Assembly: GCA_021234155.1 (NCBI GenBank)
Contig: JAJEKV010000012.1
Location: 10,010,448 to 10,074,447, forward strand
DNA: 64,000 nucleotides
DNA from: Isoetes taiwanensis
Taxonomy: Eukaryota; Streptophyta; Lycopodiopsida; Isoetales; Isoetaceae
Reading direction: 5' to 3'
Part shown: positions 33,542 to 43,826 of the stretch, in pieces
Position numbering within the stretch: the first letter of the stretch is position 1
How the letters are laid out: each line of letters starts with the position of its first letter
Made by a program: the position numbers and the translations under genes
Notes under the pieces: model-generated
Seen by the model: only the letters and a program-made list of their open reading frames with translations
What the model was told of the DNA's origin: nothing
Database searches by the model: none

Positions 33542-33713
33542 ATTATGGTGTTTGGTGAAGTTATGTAGTCTACCCTCGCCAACCTTCGTTCCATTGAATA
33601 GAATAGACTCAATTCAACCATCCTAAAATAAAAACAGAAACGATTGCTGTGAGAAATCGTCGTGACGATGATCTGGAGCACTCAGTGTTGTTTCGCAGTG
33701 ATAGTGCAATGCA

Positions 33714-34077
33714 AATACCTGGTGATTGCTGCACATAAATGCTATCGCGATCTAGTTGAGAACTCTAGTCCACGAAACCCTCGCAGTCTTCAGGCTTCCA
33801 TACCTAACACCTGGTTTTGTTAAGAAGGGTTTAATGTCGTGCAAGTCATCTATCCAGAAGCAAGATATCACATTTTCTAGTGGCAAAAGTCACAATGGTA
33901 GGGTGAGGCGAGTACCCGGTGATTGCTGCACAGAAATGGCACTGCGGTCCGGTTGAGAACTCTCGTCCCCCAAAATGAGGCAGGCTTCAGGCTAGCATAC
34001 GTAACACCTGGATTTGCTAAAAAATTTTAAATGTCGTGCAAGTCATCTATCTAGAAACAAAATATGGCATTTTCTAG
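33714..34077. repeat. Tandem duplication, about 167 bp per copy
   Basis: Copies at 33714-33880 and 33912-34077 share GGTGATTGCTGCACA, GGTTGAGAACTCTMGTCC, AACACCTGG and ATGTCGTGCAAGTCATCTAT, separated by about 31 bp. They differ by substitutions and small indels. Confidence 0.75.
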
Positions 34078-34639
34078 AAACATGCTTGTGCAACCTCATG
34101 TGATGTGCATACATTGCCGTAACCCCTTTACAGCATGTTGATGTCGAATAGAAAAGAATGTTGCTTGTGTGGTCTATGTTCTTTAGGGTACCCAGGAATG
34201 TGCATTTCAAGCATGCAACAAAACAATGGATGAACATACATATCAAAATCATGCAACAAAACATGCAAAAGAACATTGGTAGGTGAATTCGGAGCATGCA
34301 ACAGAATAGTGGAACAAAATTGAAGCATACATATTGAATTGACAGTTAAACAGGAGTTCTTGCCTGCAATTGCTCTTCAAATCGCTGCGCAATCTATATT
34401 ACGTCTTGGAGCCTCGAGAATTTGGTGAGCGCCAGCAGTCGCCTCCCCAGCGCCCCAATTGAATCCTCCCTAGCGCCGTAGTTGAATTTTTCCTGTCTTT
34501 TATTTGGAATGAATTGCTCCCAATGCGCCTAGGCGGGCGATTTGATTTTCAAATGTTAAATTCCTGTCCTCTCTTTTGCGTCATAAAGCTCCTGTATTAT
34601 CCCTGTCTTTGTCTCAAACAACCTCACGTGTTGTGGGCA
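34078..34639. other. No gene seen
   Basis: AC/AT-rich sequence with repeated ATGCAACAAAA motifs (34210-34320). The minus-strand open frames there are low-complexity. Nothing else is supportable. Confidence 0.5.
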
Positions 34640-35060
34640 TTATAGTTTAATTCTTCAGTCACGCACTTGTAGCGGAGTGTCCTAGTCATCGTACATTTGG
34701 TACAATTCATTGCGTATGTCTGTCTTGTTTGTCAGAATCAAGATTTCTTTAATCCCGGAATTTTTTTTTTCACTCGTACAACATATATCTTTTATTGATA
34801 TCAGAGTTTACAACACATGCCTTATTGACTACACTATCTTTTATATAGCAGGCTAGACCTGCGCTTCCTTTTCTACCTTCAAATCTTTATCTTTCCAGCA
34901 TGTAAAAAGCTGATACCCCTCTTCCTCTGGCAGTCACTTGGCATTGTATTCCCACGTCTCTACTAAACATATTATATCGTAGTTATGGGCTTCCTCGAGC
35001 CTTTCTCCATCATCCCATGTATACCCAGTACAGTTCCAGTATCATAGTTAGCGCTTCTTT
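34640..35060 (-). pseudogene. LINE-B ORF2 N-terminal endonuclease fragment
   Basis: On the minus strand, just after the ORF1 stop, the frame reads YWNCTGYTWDDGERLEEAHN, then DIICLVETWE, EEEGYQLFTCWKDKD and, after a frame change, GSAGLACYIKDSV. These correspond to the WN...ETW...GLA-Y blocks at the start of APE-type LINE endonucleases. Stops and frame changes are present, and recognisable homology ends near 34640. No RT of this element is in the window. Confidence 0.65.
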
Positions 35061-35106
35061 CCCTTGGGCTGGTCCTTTGGATTTTTTGTCTGCTCTGGCT
35101 CGTGGG

Positions 35107-35389
35107 TTATCCTTCTTGCTTGTCCCCTAGTCTTCGCGATTGACACGGGCCCATGTGCCCACTTTGATGTTGTTCTTCATCAACCTCATTTCTGCTTCCC
35201 CTTCTCCTGCTAGCTGTATCAGGGCGAGAGCTCTCTCCAATGTTACTCCCATATCCGATCCCTGCGTCACCGGTGTTAGGGCATTGGTTTCCTCTCCCTC
35301 TGGTGCTTTCGACTTGAGGGCCTCTGACCTCCTCGTGTGCTGCTCCTGTCCTATTGTCGGCTGGTCCCTGATTCGTTTGTGCAGGAACA
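35107..35389 (-). pseudogene. LINE-B ORF1, C-terminal part
   Basis: The frame opening at the insertion point (LHKRIRDQPTIGQEQHTRRS) and stopping at about 35127 continues in frame the ORF1 sequence that ends at 43162, once the inserted LTR element and one AACAC are removed. The tail is hydrophilic and has no domain of its own. An overlapping frame (35107-35403) is an alternative by-product. Confidence 0.6.
35385..35389. repeat. Target site duplication AACAC, left copy
   Basis: AACAC precedes TGTCG at 35390; the second copy follows CGACA at 43162-43166. Confidence 0.9.
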
Positions 35390-36988
35390 CTGTCGTCTGC
35401 CAAATCGAGGCGAAAATCTGCTAGCTTAGCGAAGAAAGCTAGGCAAATATGGAAAGAGAAAGCAAGTAGCCGAGAGATGTGCTACGAGAAGAATTACCCA
35501 TGAGAGAATCATGGGAAGGAATGATTTGGCAACAGGGTTGTCGGGAGAAGAGCCCCATAGAAGAAAAATACCTATGGTGGTAATTGGAGATAACGTGGCA
35601 GAATAAAGGCCTCAAAGAAAAGGGGTCAAGTCACGAGAAGTAAAGGGGAAAAAAAAAAAACCTTGGAAGAACCATGGAAGTAGAGATAACCCTGGAAGAA
35701 GGGGATTGTCGTGGCCGTATGGGCAAGGTCAGAAGAAAATAAAAACCGAAAAGGAGAAAGAAGAAGCAAGGGATACAAGCGAGCAATGATAAGGGAAAAT
35801 TTGGGAAAAGAAACGGGGCTAAGTTACGGAATCCTGAAGGAGAATAAGTGTGTTGGAAGCTATGACTGGTGGCAACACCGGGCTACAGGCAAGGAACATT
35901 GAATAAAGAAATTTGGGAGCATATAGGGGCAAGTTGAAGTTGAAGGGAGAACCATTGGAAAATAAAAGAAAACCAAAAGAAACAAGAATTGTTAACAAAA
36001 AGGTTAACAAAGGGCACAAAATGTGGACGAATAGAAGGGCGTGACCCAAGGGAAGGCCGATTTGGCCGAATCGATTCAGGAAGAAAGGGAGGATTGTTCT
36101 GGAATAGCTTGAAGAAAAGAGAAGCTGGATCAAATCGGGTTCAAAAGACCCCGGCATCAGAGAAAACTCCAGAAGAAATAGTCGGATTTATCTTGAATCA
36201 AATCGGCCAAGAATCATGGATGAGCGGTTGCTGAAGGTGCCAGATTTGACAAAACAATGAAGGATCTGGAAACCCAATTGTGATTAAGGTCGACCAGGGC
36301 TCGATTCTAGAAAAAGCATATGCCTGTGTCAGACCGATTAAGGGAGATTGCCAGGGTTTGCACTGCCGGATAGAAGGTCGCTCAAAATTGAAGGCAGCAG
36401 CAACCAAGGGTTAACTATTAAAGAGGGATTTGGAGAGGCCGGAGTTCCAAGCGAAAGAGATATGGCCGATCTTCTGCTGCAGAATGCGAAACAGAGAAGG
36501 AGAGAGAATAAAAATTAAGGAAAAAACAAAATGAAACTGTTAAAGAAGAAAGAAGCTTAATTATCTCAAAATATGATGGGTAGCCGAGTTGGGCAAGATC
36601 TATGCCTCCTAATGGATAGGTGCAGGGTTCAATTCCATTCCAAGGCTTTTTGCCAAACGAGTGAAGAACCACAAAATCACATCTTTTTTACGTGATGATG
36701 TGGTAAAGATGACTTGGCTTGACTAGTGGCAAGAATTGGTGACGTGGCAGGGTGAATGATGCAGTAGTGATGCAGTAGGTGCCATGTTGGCGATCCGCCT
36801 AGGTGGTATACGAAATCCAAGGGGTGCGATGACGTGGCGATGGGGTAGTTGGGGTATAAATATGTGAACCACGGTTGGGGTTTTTCCAACCAGCGCAATA
36901 TGCAATAAAGTTTGATCTTTGGTTTTAGTTCCTTGGTGGTCTCTTTCACAGCGCTACCTTTTCCTCGGGTTGCGAGCGGGGCTCGACA
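35390..36988 (+). repeat. 5' LTR (1.6 kb) of gag-only element
   Basis: TATA box GTATAAATATG at 36854-36864 and polyadenylation signal AATAAA at 36904-36909 define a short R region and a U5 of about 60-80 bp; U3 is nearly 1.5 kb. A tRNA-like sequence lies in U3 (36574-36650). After the LTR comes TAAAAGTGGTGCACTGGCCGG; I could not match it to a tRNA 3' end with confidence. Confidence 0.85.
36574..36651 (+). ncRNA. tRNA-like sequence inside the LTR, copy 1
   Basis: An A-box-like TAGCCGAGTTGG (36581-36592) and a B-box-like GGTTCAATTCC (36626-36636) are spaced 45 bp apart, as in a tRNA. A T5 tract follows at 36647-36651. The arms pair poorly, so it is a degenerate tRNA or the head of a tRNA-derived SINE absorbed into the LTR, not a working tRNA. 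The copy in the 3' LTR is at 42747-42824. Confidence 0.5.
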
Positions 36989-37129
36989 TAAAAGTGGTGC
37001 ACTGGCCGGGAAATCAATCGTGGTGCTCGTGAGGGAGATTTGTCCAAGAAAGCCGAGACAACATCAGATAGAGAAGCGGAGCCAAGCCACGGCCAAAGAA
37101 AGAGCCGGGCCAACTCCCTCCATCGATGT

Positions 37130-38479
37130 ATGTACGTGCAAGGAACGGAATCCAAGGAAGAGCACAAGAGAATTGTTACCAGGCTTGACAAGTTTCGAGA
37201 GAAGGGAATTATGAGTGGACAAATTGATTACTTTGCTCTTCAGCAAAGAGGCTTGATTGTAGATCAAGTCCATCTTCATCAAGTCGCAGCAGCAGTAGCA
37301 ACCCATGGAATTGCAGCATTAGTGCATTGTCCTCAGAGGTCGACAATATCCATGGAAGTTTCAACACCAGAAGTGGTTATAAAAAAGTTCAAAGAGGACA
37401 TACTCAGAGAGTTATCTGCAAAAGTGCTCAAGATGCAACAAACGATGTGCATTATGCAGTCAAAAAAATCTGTGCAATGTTGGAGATGTCACCAGTATGG
37501 CCATATTGCAAAATATTGTCCAGTAGAGTCTGTGTACCAATCACATTGTGGGACCTGCAATACCCAAGAAGACGAGATGATTCAAAAGGAGATATTCACA
37601 AATTTGGACAACGAGGAGACAATACGATTTTGTGTGGAGTGCCAACAACTTATCTTTCTTACAAGGCAAGAATTAGAAGTATTGGATGAAGAGGCTAACT
37701 TGTTGACCTGCCGTTACCATAAAGCTATGCATGCAGCCTCAAAATCGCTTGAGGAGAGTTCGATTGGAGATTCCGGGCCTGAAAAGAGGGAAGAACAAAA
37801 GGCCGCCGATTTTCAACATTTGGAGCCCATACAACATGTGACTGAGGCCGTCCTAATAGAGCAACATCCAGTTCACGAGAAGCTGGTCGACAAGCCAAAT
37901 CACGCTGATGCGAGCAATAGAATTGATATAGTCGTAAGAGATTGCCAAGAAGAGAAGGACATATGCAAAGTAGTTGATGAAGAGAGCAGATCAACGCACA
38001 AGAGCGAACAAACTGAGATGGAAAAATACGATGAGGACTACCATACGAAATTGATGCATAAGAATTGCAAAAAACAAGAGGAAGAATGGTTAGACATGGA
38101 AAAGAAGCAATTGAAATCAAAACAAAAGGAAGGAGTTGTTAGTATTGTGTGCAACGAGAAATTAAATAAGATGGAGGACCGAGATGAGAAAGTTAGTGAA
38201 ATAAAAGATGGCAAGCAAAGCGAGAAGGGAGTTTTGCAAAGAAAGGCAAAGGATGATAATTTAGTGAGAGAGAACAAAGAGCAAGCAAGACACAAGAAAG
38301 GAATTGAATCTAGAGCATTATCTCTAGAGGCTTTTAAAGCTCACAAGGATAAAGTGAATGCCTTGAAGCAAAAAGATTTGGAAGTACTAAAGAACATCAA
38401 CGAACAAGTGGTGAAGAACTCACGATACCAGAATATCTTGCAACTTGAAATGCCATATATATCAAAGAGGAGGAGATAG
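37130..38479 (+). CDS. Gag-like protein with CCHC knuckle
   Basis: The first in-frame ATG is at 37130 (449 residues); the frame is open upstream to the LTR. A zinc knuckle CWRCHQYGHIAKYC lies at about 37478-37519. It is followed by further Cys pairs (HCGTCNTQ, FCVECQQ). The C-terminal half is highly charged (Lys/Glu-rich) and probably coiled-coil. The knuckle and the position between two LTRs support a nucleic-acid-binding Gag role. I do not recognise a capsid fold. A second short frame (38480-38640) overlaps its end and may be a frameshifted continuation. No stop or frameshift interrupts the main ORF. Confidence 0.7.
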   Translation: MYVQGTESKEEHKRIVTRLDKFREKGIMSGQIDYFALQQRGLIVDQVHLHQVAAAVATHGIAALVHCPQRSTISMEVSTPEVVIKKFKEDILRELSAKVLKMQQTMCIMQSKKSVQCWRCHQYGHIAKYCPVESVYQSHCGTCNTQEDEMIQKEIFTNLDNEETIRFCVECQQLIFLTRQELEVLDEEANLLTCRYHKAMHAASKSLEESSIGDSGPEKREEQKAADFQHLEPIQHVTEAVLIEQHPVHEKLVDKPNHADASNRIDIVVRDCQEEKDICKVVDEESRSTHKSEQTEMEKYDEDYHTKLMHKNCKKQEEEWLDMEKKQLKSKQKEGVVSIVCNEKLNKMEDRDEKVSEIKDGKQSEKGVLQRKAKDDNLVRENKEQARHKKGIESRALSLEAFKAHKDKVNALKQKDLEVLKNINEQVVKNSRYQNILQLEMPYISKRRR

Positions 38480-39426
38480 CCAACAATAATTTGGCCATGG
38501 AAGGTAAACTAGAAAAGATATCGAATGCAATAAAAGTCGACTCAGATATGCGATGGGATGCGTGCCCAAAAGTGAAAATGAAGATTTTGGAAATAAGGCC
38601 ATCATTTTGCTCGAAGATATGGGATCCAGGGTAAGTTTCAAAAACCTTGAGTTCCTCGGGACGAGGAACATTTTCCTCCCCAATAATGTCGTCTGCCAAA
38701 TCGAGGCGAAAATCTGCAAAATGCAGATTAATAAGAATATAGCTCAGGGAATCATGCTAGCTTAGCGAAGAAAGCTAGGCAAATATGGAAAGAGGAAGCA
38801 AGTAGCCGAGAGATGTGCTACGAGAAGAATTACCCATGAGAGAATCATGGGAAGGAATGATTTGGCAACAGGGTTGTCGGGAGAAGAGCCCCATAGAAGA
38901 AAAATACCTATGGTGGTAATTGGAGATAACGTGGCAGAATAAAGGCCTCAAAGAAAAGGGGTCAAGTCACGAGAAGTAAAGGGAAAAAAAAAACCCTTGG
39001 AAGAACCATGGAAGTAGAGATAACCCTGGAAGAAGGGGATTGTCGTGGCCGTATGGGCAAGGTCAGAAGAAAATTAAAACCGAAAAGGAGAAAGAAGACG
39101 CAAGGGATACAAGCGAGCAATGATAAGGGAAAATTTGGGAAAAGAAACGGGGCTAAGTTACGGAATCCTGAAGGAGAATAAGTGCGTTGGAAGCTATGAC
39201 CGGTGGCAACACCGGGCTACAGGCAAGGAACATTGAATAAAGAAATTTGGGAGCATATAGGGGCAAGTTGAAGTTGAAGGGAGAACCATTGGAAAATAAA
39301 AGAAAACCAAAAGAAACAAGAATTGTTAACAAAAAGGTTAACAAAGGGCACAAAATGTGGACGAATAGAAGGGCGTGACCCAAGGGAAGGCCGATTTGGC
39401 CGAATCGATTCAGGAAGAAAGGGAGG

Positions 39427-39545
39427 AATATGTAGCATTATAACAGGGGGTTTTTTTTGTGATTTTATACGCTTTTTGGCATGGTTTTTATATGATTTCA
39501 TGGGCGTATTGCACGAGGCATACTAATCAGTATATCTAGAGTGCA
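39427..39545. repeat. 118-bp dispersed repeat, second copy
   Basis: Matches 787-903 (AATATGTAGCATTATAACAGG, ending ATCTAGAGTGCA). It forms the left edge of the foreign insert in the LTR. Confidence 0.6.
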
Positions 39546-40119
39546 CACTGGATTCTCATATTTAAATGGCATTTTATCTATGGTTTTGCAATGGTTTTGC
39601 CTTGCATGTTTTTGTTCCTTAAAAACTTAATTAATTTAATTTTATGGAGGCCATGCAAGCAACGAGGCATTCAACTTTAGGGTTGGAGTTTAGGGTTCGT
39701 GGAGAAGGGATTTAGAGGACCATTTCTGGCAGTTTTGTTCTCGCTATGGCCACAGTTCTCTGATGGCTATTTGGCGATGGCATGAATGTCGTATCACGCT
39801 AATGGAGCCCAGGATCAAAATTTTCTTGTCCGGCATCCAAAATCCTGGACGGGATTCCACCCGCCAATGTCTTGTCCGCCTGCCAAATCATCAGAGAATC
39901 GTGAATAGGAGTTGCTTGCTATGAACATATCGAGTTCTTGAACAGTCGATTAAACTACGGCAGTTGCTTTGCCATGACCAGGTTTGATTTACAGCGAAAT
40001 TACAGGACAAGCTTCTGAATTCCCCGGCCAAGCTTCTAGGTTTTTACTAGTGAAGGGGATTTAGAGAACCAATAGGTAACGCAAAACCACTTCTGTTAGC
40101 AATTCATATGAATTATTCG
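39546..40119. other. No gene seen inside the LTR insert
   Basis: Contains GTTTAGGGTT-type plant 5' leader-like sequence and no long frame. It could be upstream sequence of the captured PPR gene. Confidence 0.4.
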
Positions 40120-40369
40120 GCCCGCAGATGCTTTGGCATATGAATGATCTCAGTATTTGATTCAGATTGCCGCAGCGGTGCCTCGCTTTTTCGTTACCCA
40201 AACGTTGAGAAGCTTAGCCGGAGATGGGCTTAACTGTTGTTGCTTCTATTCATCACCCAAAGCATCAAGTTTTTGAGTTGTTTGACAATCTCGTACTTCT
40301 GTCACATGGGAAAACTGTGTCACAGGGGATGGGCTCTGGCGTAACAGCAGGTTGAGTATATCTCGCATT

Positions 40370-41200
40370 ATTACTAGCTCAGGAATCGGTGCAATGATAT
40401 CAGGGTATGCTCAATCTGGAAACGTTTTGATGGCTGTGCAATGTCTTGGAGATATGCAAGATATGTCAAACCAAGTGAAGTGACATTCCTTCATCGTCCT
40501 TCGTGCATGCGACCATGCAGCTTAGTGGATGAAGGGCTAAGACACTTCATATCTATGAGGGAGAACCATGGCATCATACGGATACTCGTCACTACGGTTG
40601 TATGATTGACATTCTCGGTCGATCGGGATATTTGCTTGAAGCAAATAATTTACTCCGATGTATGAAACCGAGAGATTATTTATCGGAGATCTTTGCTTAC
40701 TGTAGAACATATGGAAATGTGAAGCTAGGTCAAGAGTGCTTTGATCAAGTTATTGAACTGGATTTACACGATGCAAGTGGCTATGTTCTTATGTCAGGCA
40801 TTTACTCTGATGCTGGTATGGTAAAAGATGCCGAGAAAATTGAAGAACTAAGGTTTCATGCACATGATTGGAAGAAATCTGCCAAGGCATGGATAGAGGT
40901 TAATAATAAGGTGCATGAGTTTATTGTTGGTGATAAAAGTCACCCTGAGAGTGATAAAATATCTAACATGCTGAAAATGTTAAGTAATAAAATAAAAGAG
41001 GCTGGTTATACACCAAAGCTTAACATGGTATTGCAGCAAATGACAGATGAAGAAAAAGAAGATGCTTTGTGTGGACACTGCGAGAAGTTAGCTGTAGCTT
41101 ATGGGCTTGTCAGTACGCCTCCAGGTACTCTTATATGAGCCACGAAAAATCTTCGAGTGTGCATGGATTGTCATATTGGAGCAGAAACAAGTCCGGCGAA
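40370..41200 (+). pseudogene. PPR-DYW protein fragment
   Basis: Upstream, GAMISGYAQSGNVLMAVQC in a broken frame is typical of a PPR repeat. The frame 40602-41138 then gives CMIDILGRSGYLLEA, ASGYVLMSGIYSDAGMV, an E/E+ segment (WIEVNNKVHEFIVGDKSHPE) and the DYW start GHCEKLAVAYGLVSTPPGT. A TGA at 41136-41138 interrupts it. The same frame continues ATKNLRVCMDCHIGA, so HxE and CxxCH zinc ligands of the deaminase are both present. The end of the DYW domain is missing. In plants such proteins edit organelle RNA. Here it is a fragment carried in an LTR insertion, so it is not expected to function. Confidence 0.85.
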
Positions 41201-41418
41201 GATGCAGAGCTCGGCTCCAATATGGCAGGCACATTCTGGCAGGTTCAGCTTTTGCTTTTTTGTTCTTGTTTTTTTCTTGCGAAGGAGCCAGAGCTCCGGC
41301 TCCAGGCCCTGCCTCTGCTCCACAGCTCTGCTCCAAGTACGCCCTTACCCTTGCTCTATGATCCTGAGCTCATTCATTTTTCAGGTTCTTTTTCCCCTTT
41401 CTGTCTACAGTGCTCCAC

Positions 41419-41500
41419 AAGTAATTTGTTTTTAGTTTCATTCACCTTTTGGGTTCGACAAGTGATTTGTTTTTAGTTTCATTCACCTTTTGGGTTCGGC
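41419..41500. repeat. 41-bp tandem duplication
   Basis: Two adjacent copies (41419-41459, 41460-41500) of AAGTRATTTGTTTTTAGTTT...GGGTTCGRC differ by two bases. Confidence 0.9.
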
Positions 41501-41907
41501 TATGGACCTTTTGTGATTGCTGGAAAAAAGATCTAATACTTCAAGTATTTGAAAACTATAGCATCTCGACACTGATTATTATAATACCATATCATGGTTA
41601 TTTTATTACCATTTCATATATATATGTTGTTTCATATTGTATCTGATGTATTATTACAGCATTTACCCACTAAACAACTGCAGGTGCTCCAACTTGGATA
41701 TTTATAGGAAGCAAATAGAAATAATCAACACAATGAAATTGATATTTTATATCACAAGGATTTGTATGTGGAAAGGCACAGATTATTTCATGCTTTTAGA
41801 AAGAAAATCATAGGAGTTTTGCATGTTTTACATGTTTTTACGTATGTTTGTTTTTTTTAGGGCCCGAAGGGCCCAAAATTTTTTTTAGTATAACAACCAA
41901 CACATAA

Positions 41908-42328
41908 CTACCATTAACATTAATTAACACAACCATTGGGTCCAACACATTTAAATTAAAATCCCCCTTAGACCCCCTTTGGTTTGGGTGCATATTCACA
42001 CGGGGGGTGACTCCGGGCAACGAGAGCTGTTGGATAGGCATATTCACCCCTTATTCCTTAATCTACACCGTACGTAAAGTTCCTCGTTTGTGGGGTATGC
42101 AAGTACAAAATTTGCTATACTGTATAACAAGATTTGCAAAATACTATAAGATTTGAACCAAAATACTATATGGTGTTGATTTTGTACGTGCAAAATATAA
42201 TTATAGGGGCTCTCGCTGCCCTACGTCACCCCCCGTGTGAATATGCACCCAAACCAAAGGGGGTCTAAGGGGGATTTTAATTTAAATGTGTTGGACCCAA
42301 TGGTTGTGTTAATGAATGTTAATGGTAG
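41908..42328. mobile_element. Complete foldback MITE (421 bp)
   Basis: Terminal inverted repeats of about 104 bp (41908-42011 and 42225-42328) are almost perfect, from CTACCATTAACATT at the left to AATGTTAATGGTAG at the right. A 213-bp core separates them. No coding capacity. The right end coincides with the resumption of LTR sequence, so a target duplication cannot be defined. The superfamily is not clear from the ends. Confidence 0.85.
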
Positions 42329-42746
42329 ACCCCGGCATCAGAGAAAACTCCAGAAGAAATAGCCGGATTTATCTTGAATCAAATCGGCCAAGAATCATGG
42401 ATGAGCGGTTGCTGAAGGTGCCAGATTTGACAAAACAATGAAGGATCTGGAAACCCAATTGTGATTAAGGTCGACCAGGGCTCGATTCTGGAAAAAGCAT
42501 GCCTGTGTCAGACCGATTAAGGGAGATTGCCAGGGTTTGCACTGCCGGATAGAAGGTCGCTCAAAATTGAAAGCAACCAAGGATTAACTATTAAAGAGGG
42601 ATTTGGAGAGGCCAGAGTTCCAAGCGAAAGAGATATGGCCGATCTTCTGCTGCAGAATGCGAAACAGAGAAGGAGAGAGAATAAAAATTAAGGAAAAAAC
42701 AAAATGAAACTGTTAAAGAAGAAAGAAGCTTAATTATCTCAAAATA

Positions 42747-42824
42747 TGATGGGTAGCCGAGTTGGGCAAGATCTATGCCTCCTAATGGATAGGTGCAGGG
42801 TTCAATTCCATTCCAAGGCTTTTT
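42747..42824 (+). ncRNA. tRNA-like sequence inside the LTR, copy 2
   Basis: Identical boxes to 36574-36651: TAGCCGAGTTGG at 42754 and GGTTCAATTCC at 42799, then a T5 tract. It is duplicated simply because it lies in the LTR. Confidence 0.5.
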
Positions 42825-43161
42825 GCCAAACGAGTGAAGAACCACAAAATCGCATCTTTTTTACGTGATGATGTGGTAAAGATGACTTGGCTTGACTAGT
42901 GGCAAGAATTGGTGACGTGGCAGGGTGAATGATGCAGTAGTGATGCAGTAGGCGCCATGTTGGCGATCCGCCTAGGTGGTATACGAAATCCAAGGGGTGC
43001 GATGACGTGGCGACGGGGTAGTTGGGGTATAAATATGTGAACCGCGGTTGGGGTTTTTCCAACCAGCGCAATATGCAATAAAGTTTGATCTTTGGTTTTA
43101 GTTCCTTGGTGGTCTCTTTCACAGTGCTACCTTTTCCTCGGGTTGCGAGCGGGGCTCGACA

Positions 43162-43560
43162 AACACCTTCCCATTCCTGACCCCTGCCTGTATCCCCACT
43201 TCATTCAATTCCCTTGTCTTGGCTAACTCCTTGTGTAGCCCTTGCCGCTGCATGACTGTTAAGGCCTCTTGCACCTTGATCCCGTTCCTCAACCTGTGGC
43301 CCATGCGCAGTATCCGCTCCCTGGATGCCATGTCCCTAAGCGTCAGGTTTATGTGCCTTGCTCGTCCCCTCCATTGGCCCGAGCGCACTGCTTTCACGAT
43401 TATGCTCCGGTGCTCTTTGAACACTGCCGATAGGTGTCTTCATTGGGTTTTTCAACTATCCTTATCAGCCTAACGTCATGTTTAATCCTATTCTGCTCCT
43501 CAAATTCCATGATGTGGGGGTTTATTCTATCAAAGGATTCCTATGCATCTAGCTCAACAT
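43162..43560 (-). pseudogene. LINE-B ORF1, RRM/C-terminal domain part
   Basis: The minus-strand sequence includes NPHIMEFEEQNRIKHDVRLI and, after a frame change, MFKEHRSIIVKAVRS, TLRDMASRERILRMGHRL, IKVQEALTVMQRQGLHKEL and GVRNGKV at the left edge. The 'RERIL...K..G..V.E.LT..QR...K.L...VRNGKVF' pattern matches the L1 ORF1 C-terminal domain (Transposase_22-like). It is cut at 43162 by the gag-only element and at 43605 by LINE-A. Confidence 0.65.
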
Positions 43561-43591
43561 TTTTTTTTCTAAATCAACCAACCTCTGCATG

Positions 43592-43605
43592 ATATTGGTC
43601 TTCTC
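43592..43605. repeat. LINE-A target site duplication, left copy
   Basis: ATATTGGTCTTCTC (14 bp) here and at 51868-51881. The right copy starts inside the TA run, so its first bases are ambiguous. Confidence 0.85.
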
Positions 43606-43826
43606 GAAAACTTGGAAGAAAAAACCTCAACATTCAAAAATGTCGAGCGCCTTTTTTCTTTACTCTTTTGTCTTTATCCCACATTTTTTGTTTGAAACCC
43701 TTTCTTGGCCGAAACTTGCTTGAAAATTTGAATTTCTGCATTCTCTGATCACCAATTCCTCTGATCTGCAAGCTAGCCTTGTAGAGGCTAGCAATCTCTG
43801 ATGATTCGCGAAATCCTTAGCTTCCT

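Larger units (their letters stand above)
35390..43161 (+). mobile_element. Gag-only LTR retrotransposon (TR-GAG type)
   Basis: Two LTRs begin TGTCGTCTGCCAAATCGAGG and end GGGGCTCGACA, with 5-bp inverted termini and an AACAC target duplication. Only about 1.7 kb lies between them, with one gag-like ORF and no protease, RT or integrase. It therefore depends on proteins from another element. Promoter signals in the LTR set the plus orientation. The LTRs are very similar to each other, which points to a recent insertion. The 3' LTR was later broken by a 2.9-kb insert. Confidence 0.85.
38687..43161 (+). repeat. 3' LTR of gag-only element, interrupted
   Basis: LTR sequence occupies 38687-39427 and 42327-43161. 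Relative to the 5' LTR it has about 40 extra bases (AATGCAGATTAATAAG...AATCATG, near 38716-38756). About 53 bp are lost at the point where the foreign insert lies. Elsewhere only scattered substitutions and small indels are visible. Confidence 0.85.

Noticed and set aside
33714-34077. CRISPR-like or regulatory repeat array
   Set aside because: Only two long imperfect copies; a simple segmental duplication in a plant genome.
40602-41138. Functional host PPR gene
   Set aside because: Only the last PPR, E and partial DYW parts are present, upstream frames are broken, a stop cuts the DYW domain, and it lies inside an LTR insert.
39427-41880. Helitron carrying the PPR fragment
   Set aside because: There is a GGGCCCGAAGGGCCC hairpin near 41861, but no TC start, and the sequence after the hairpin ends in TTAG, not a clear CTRR. 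Kept only as an open possibility.
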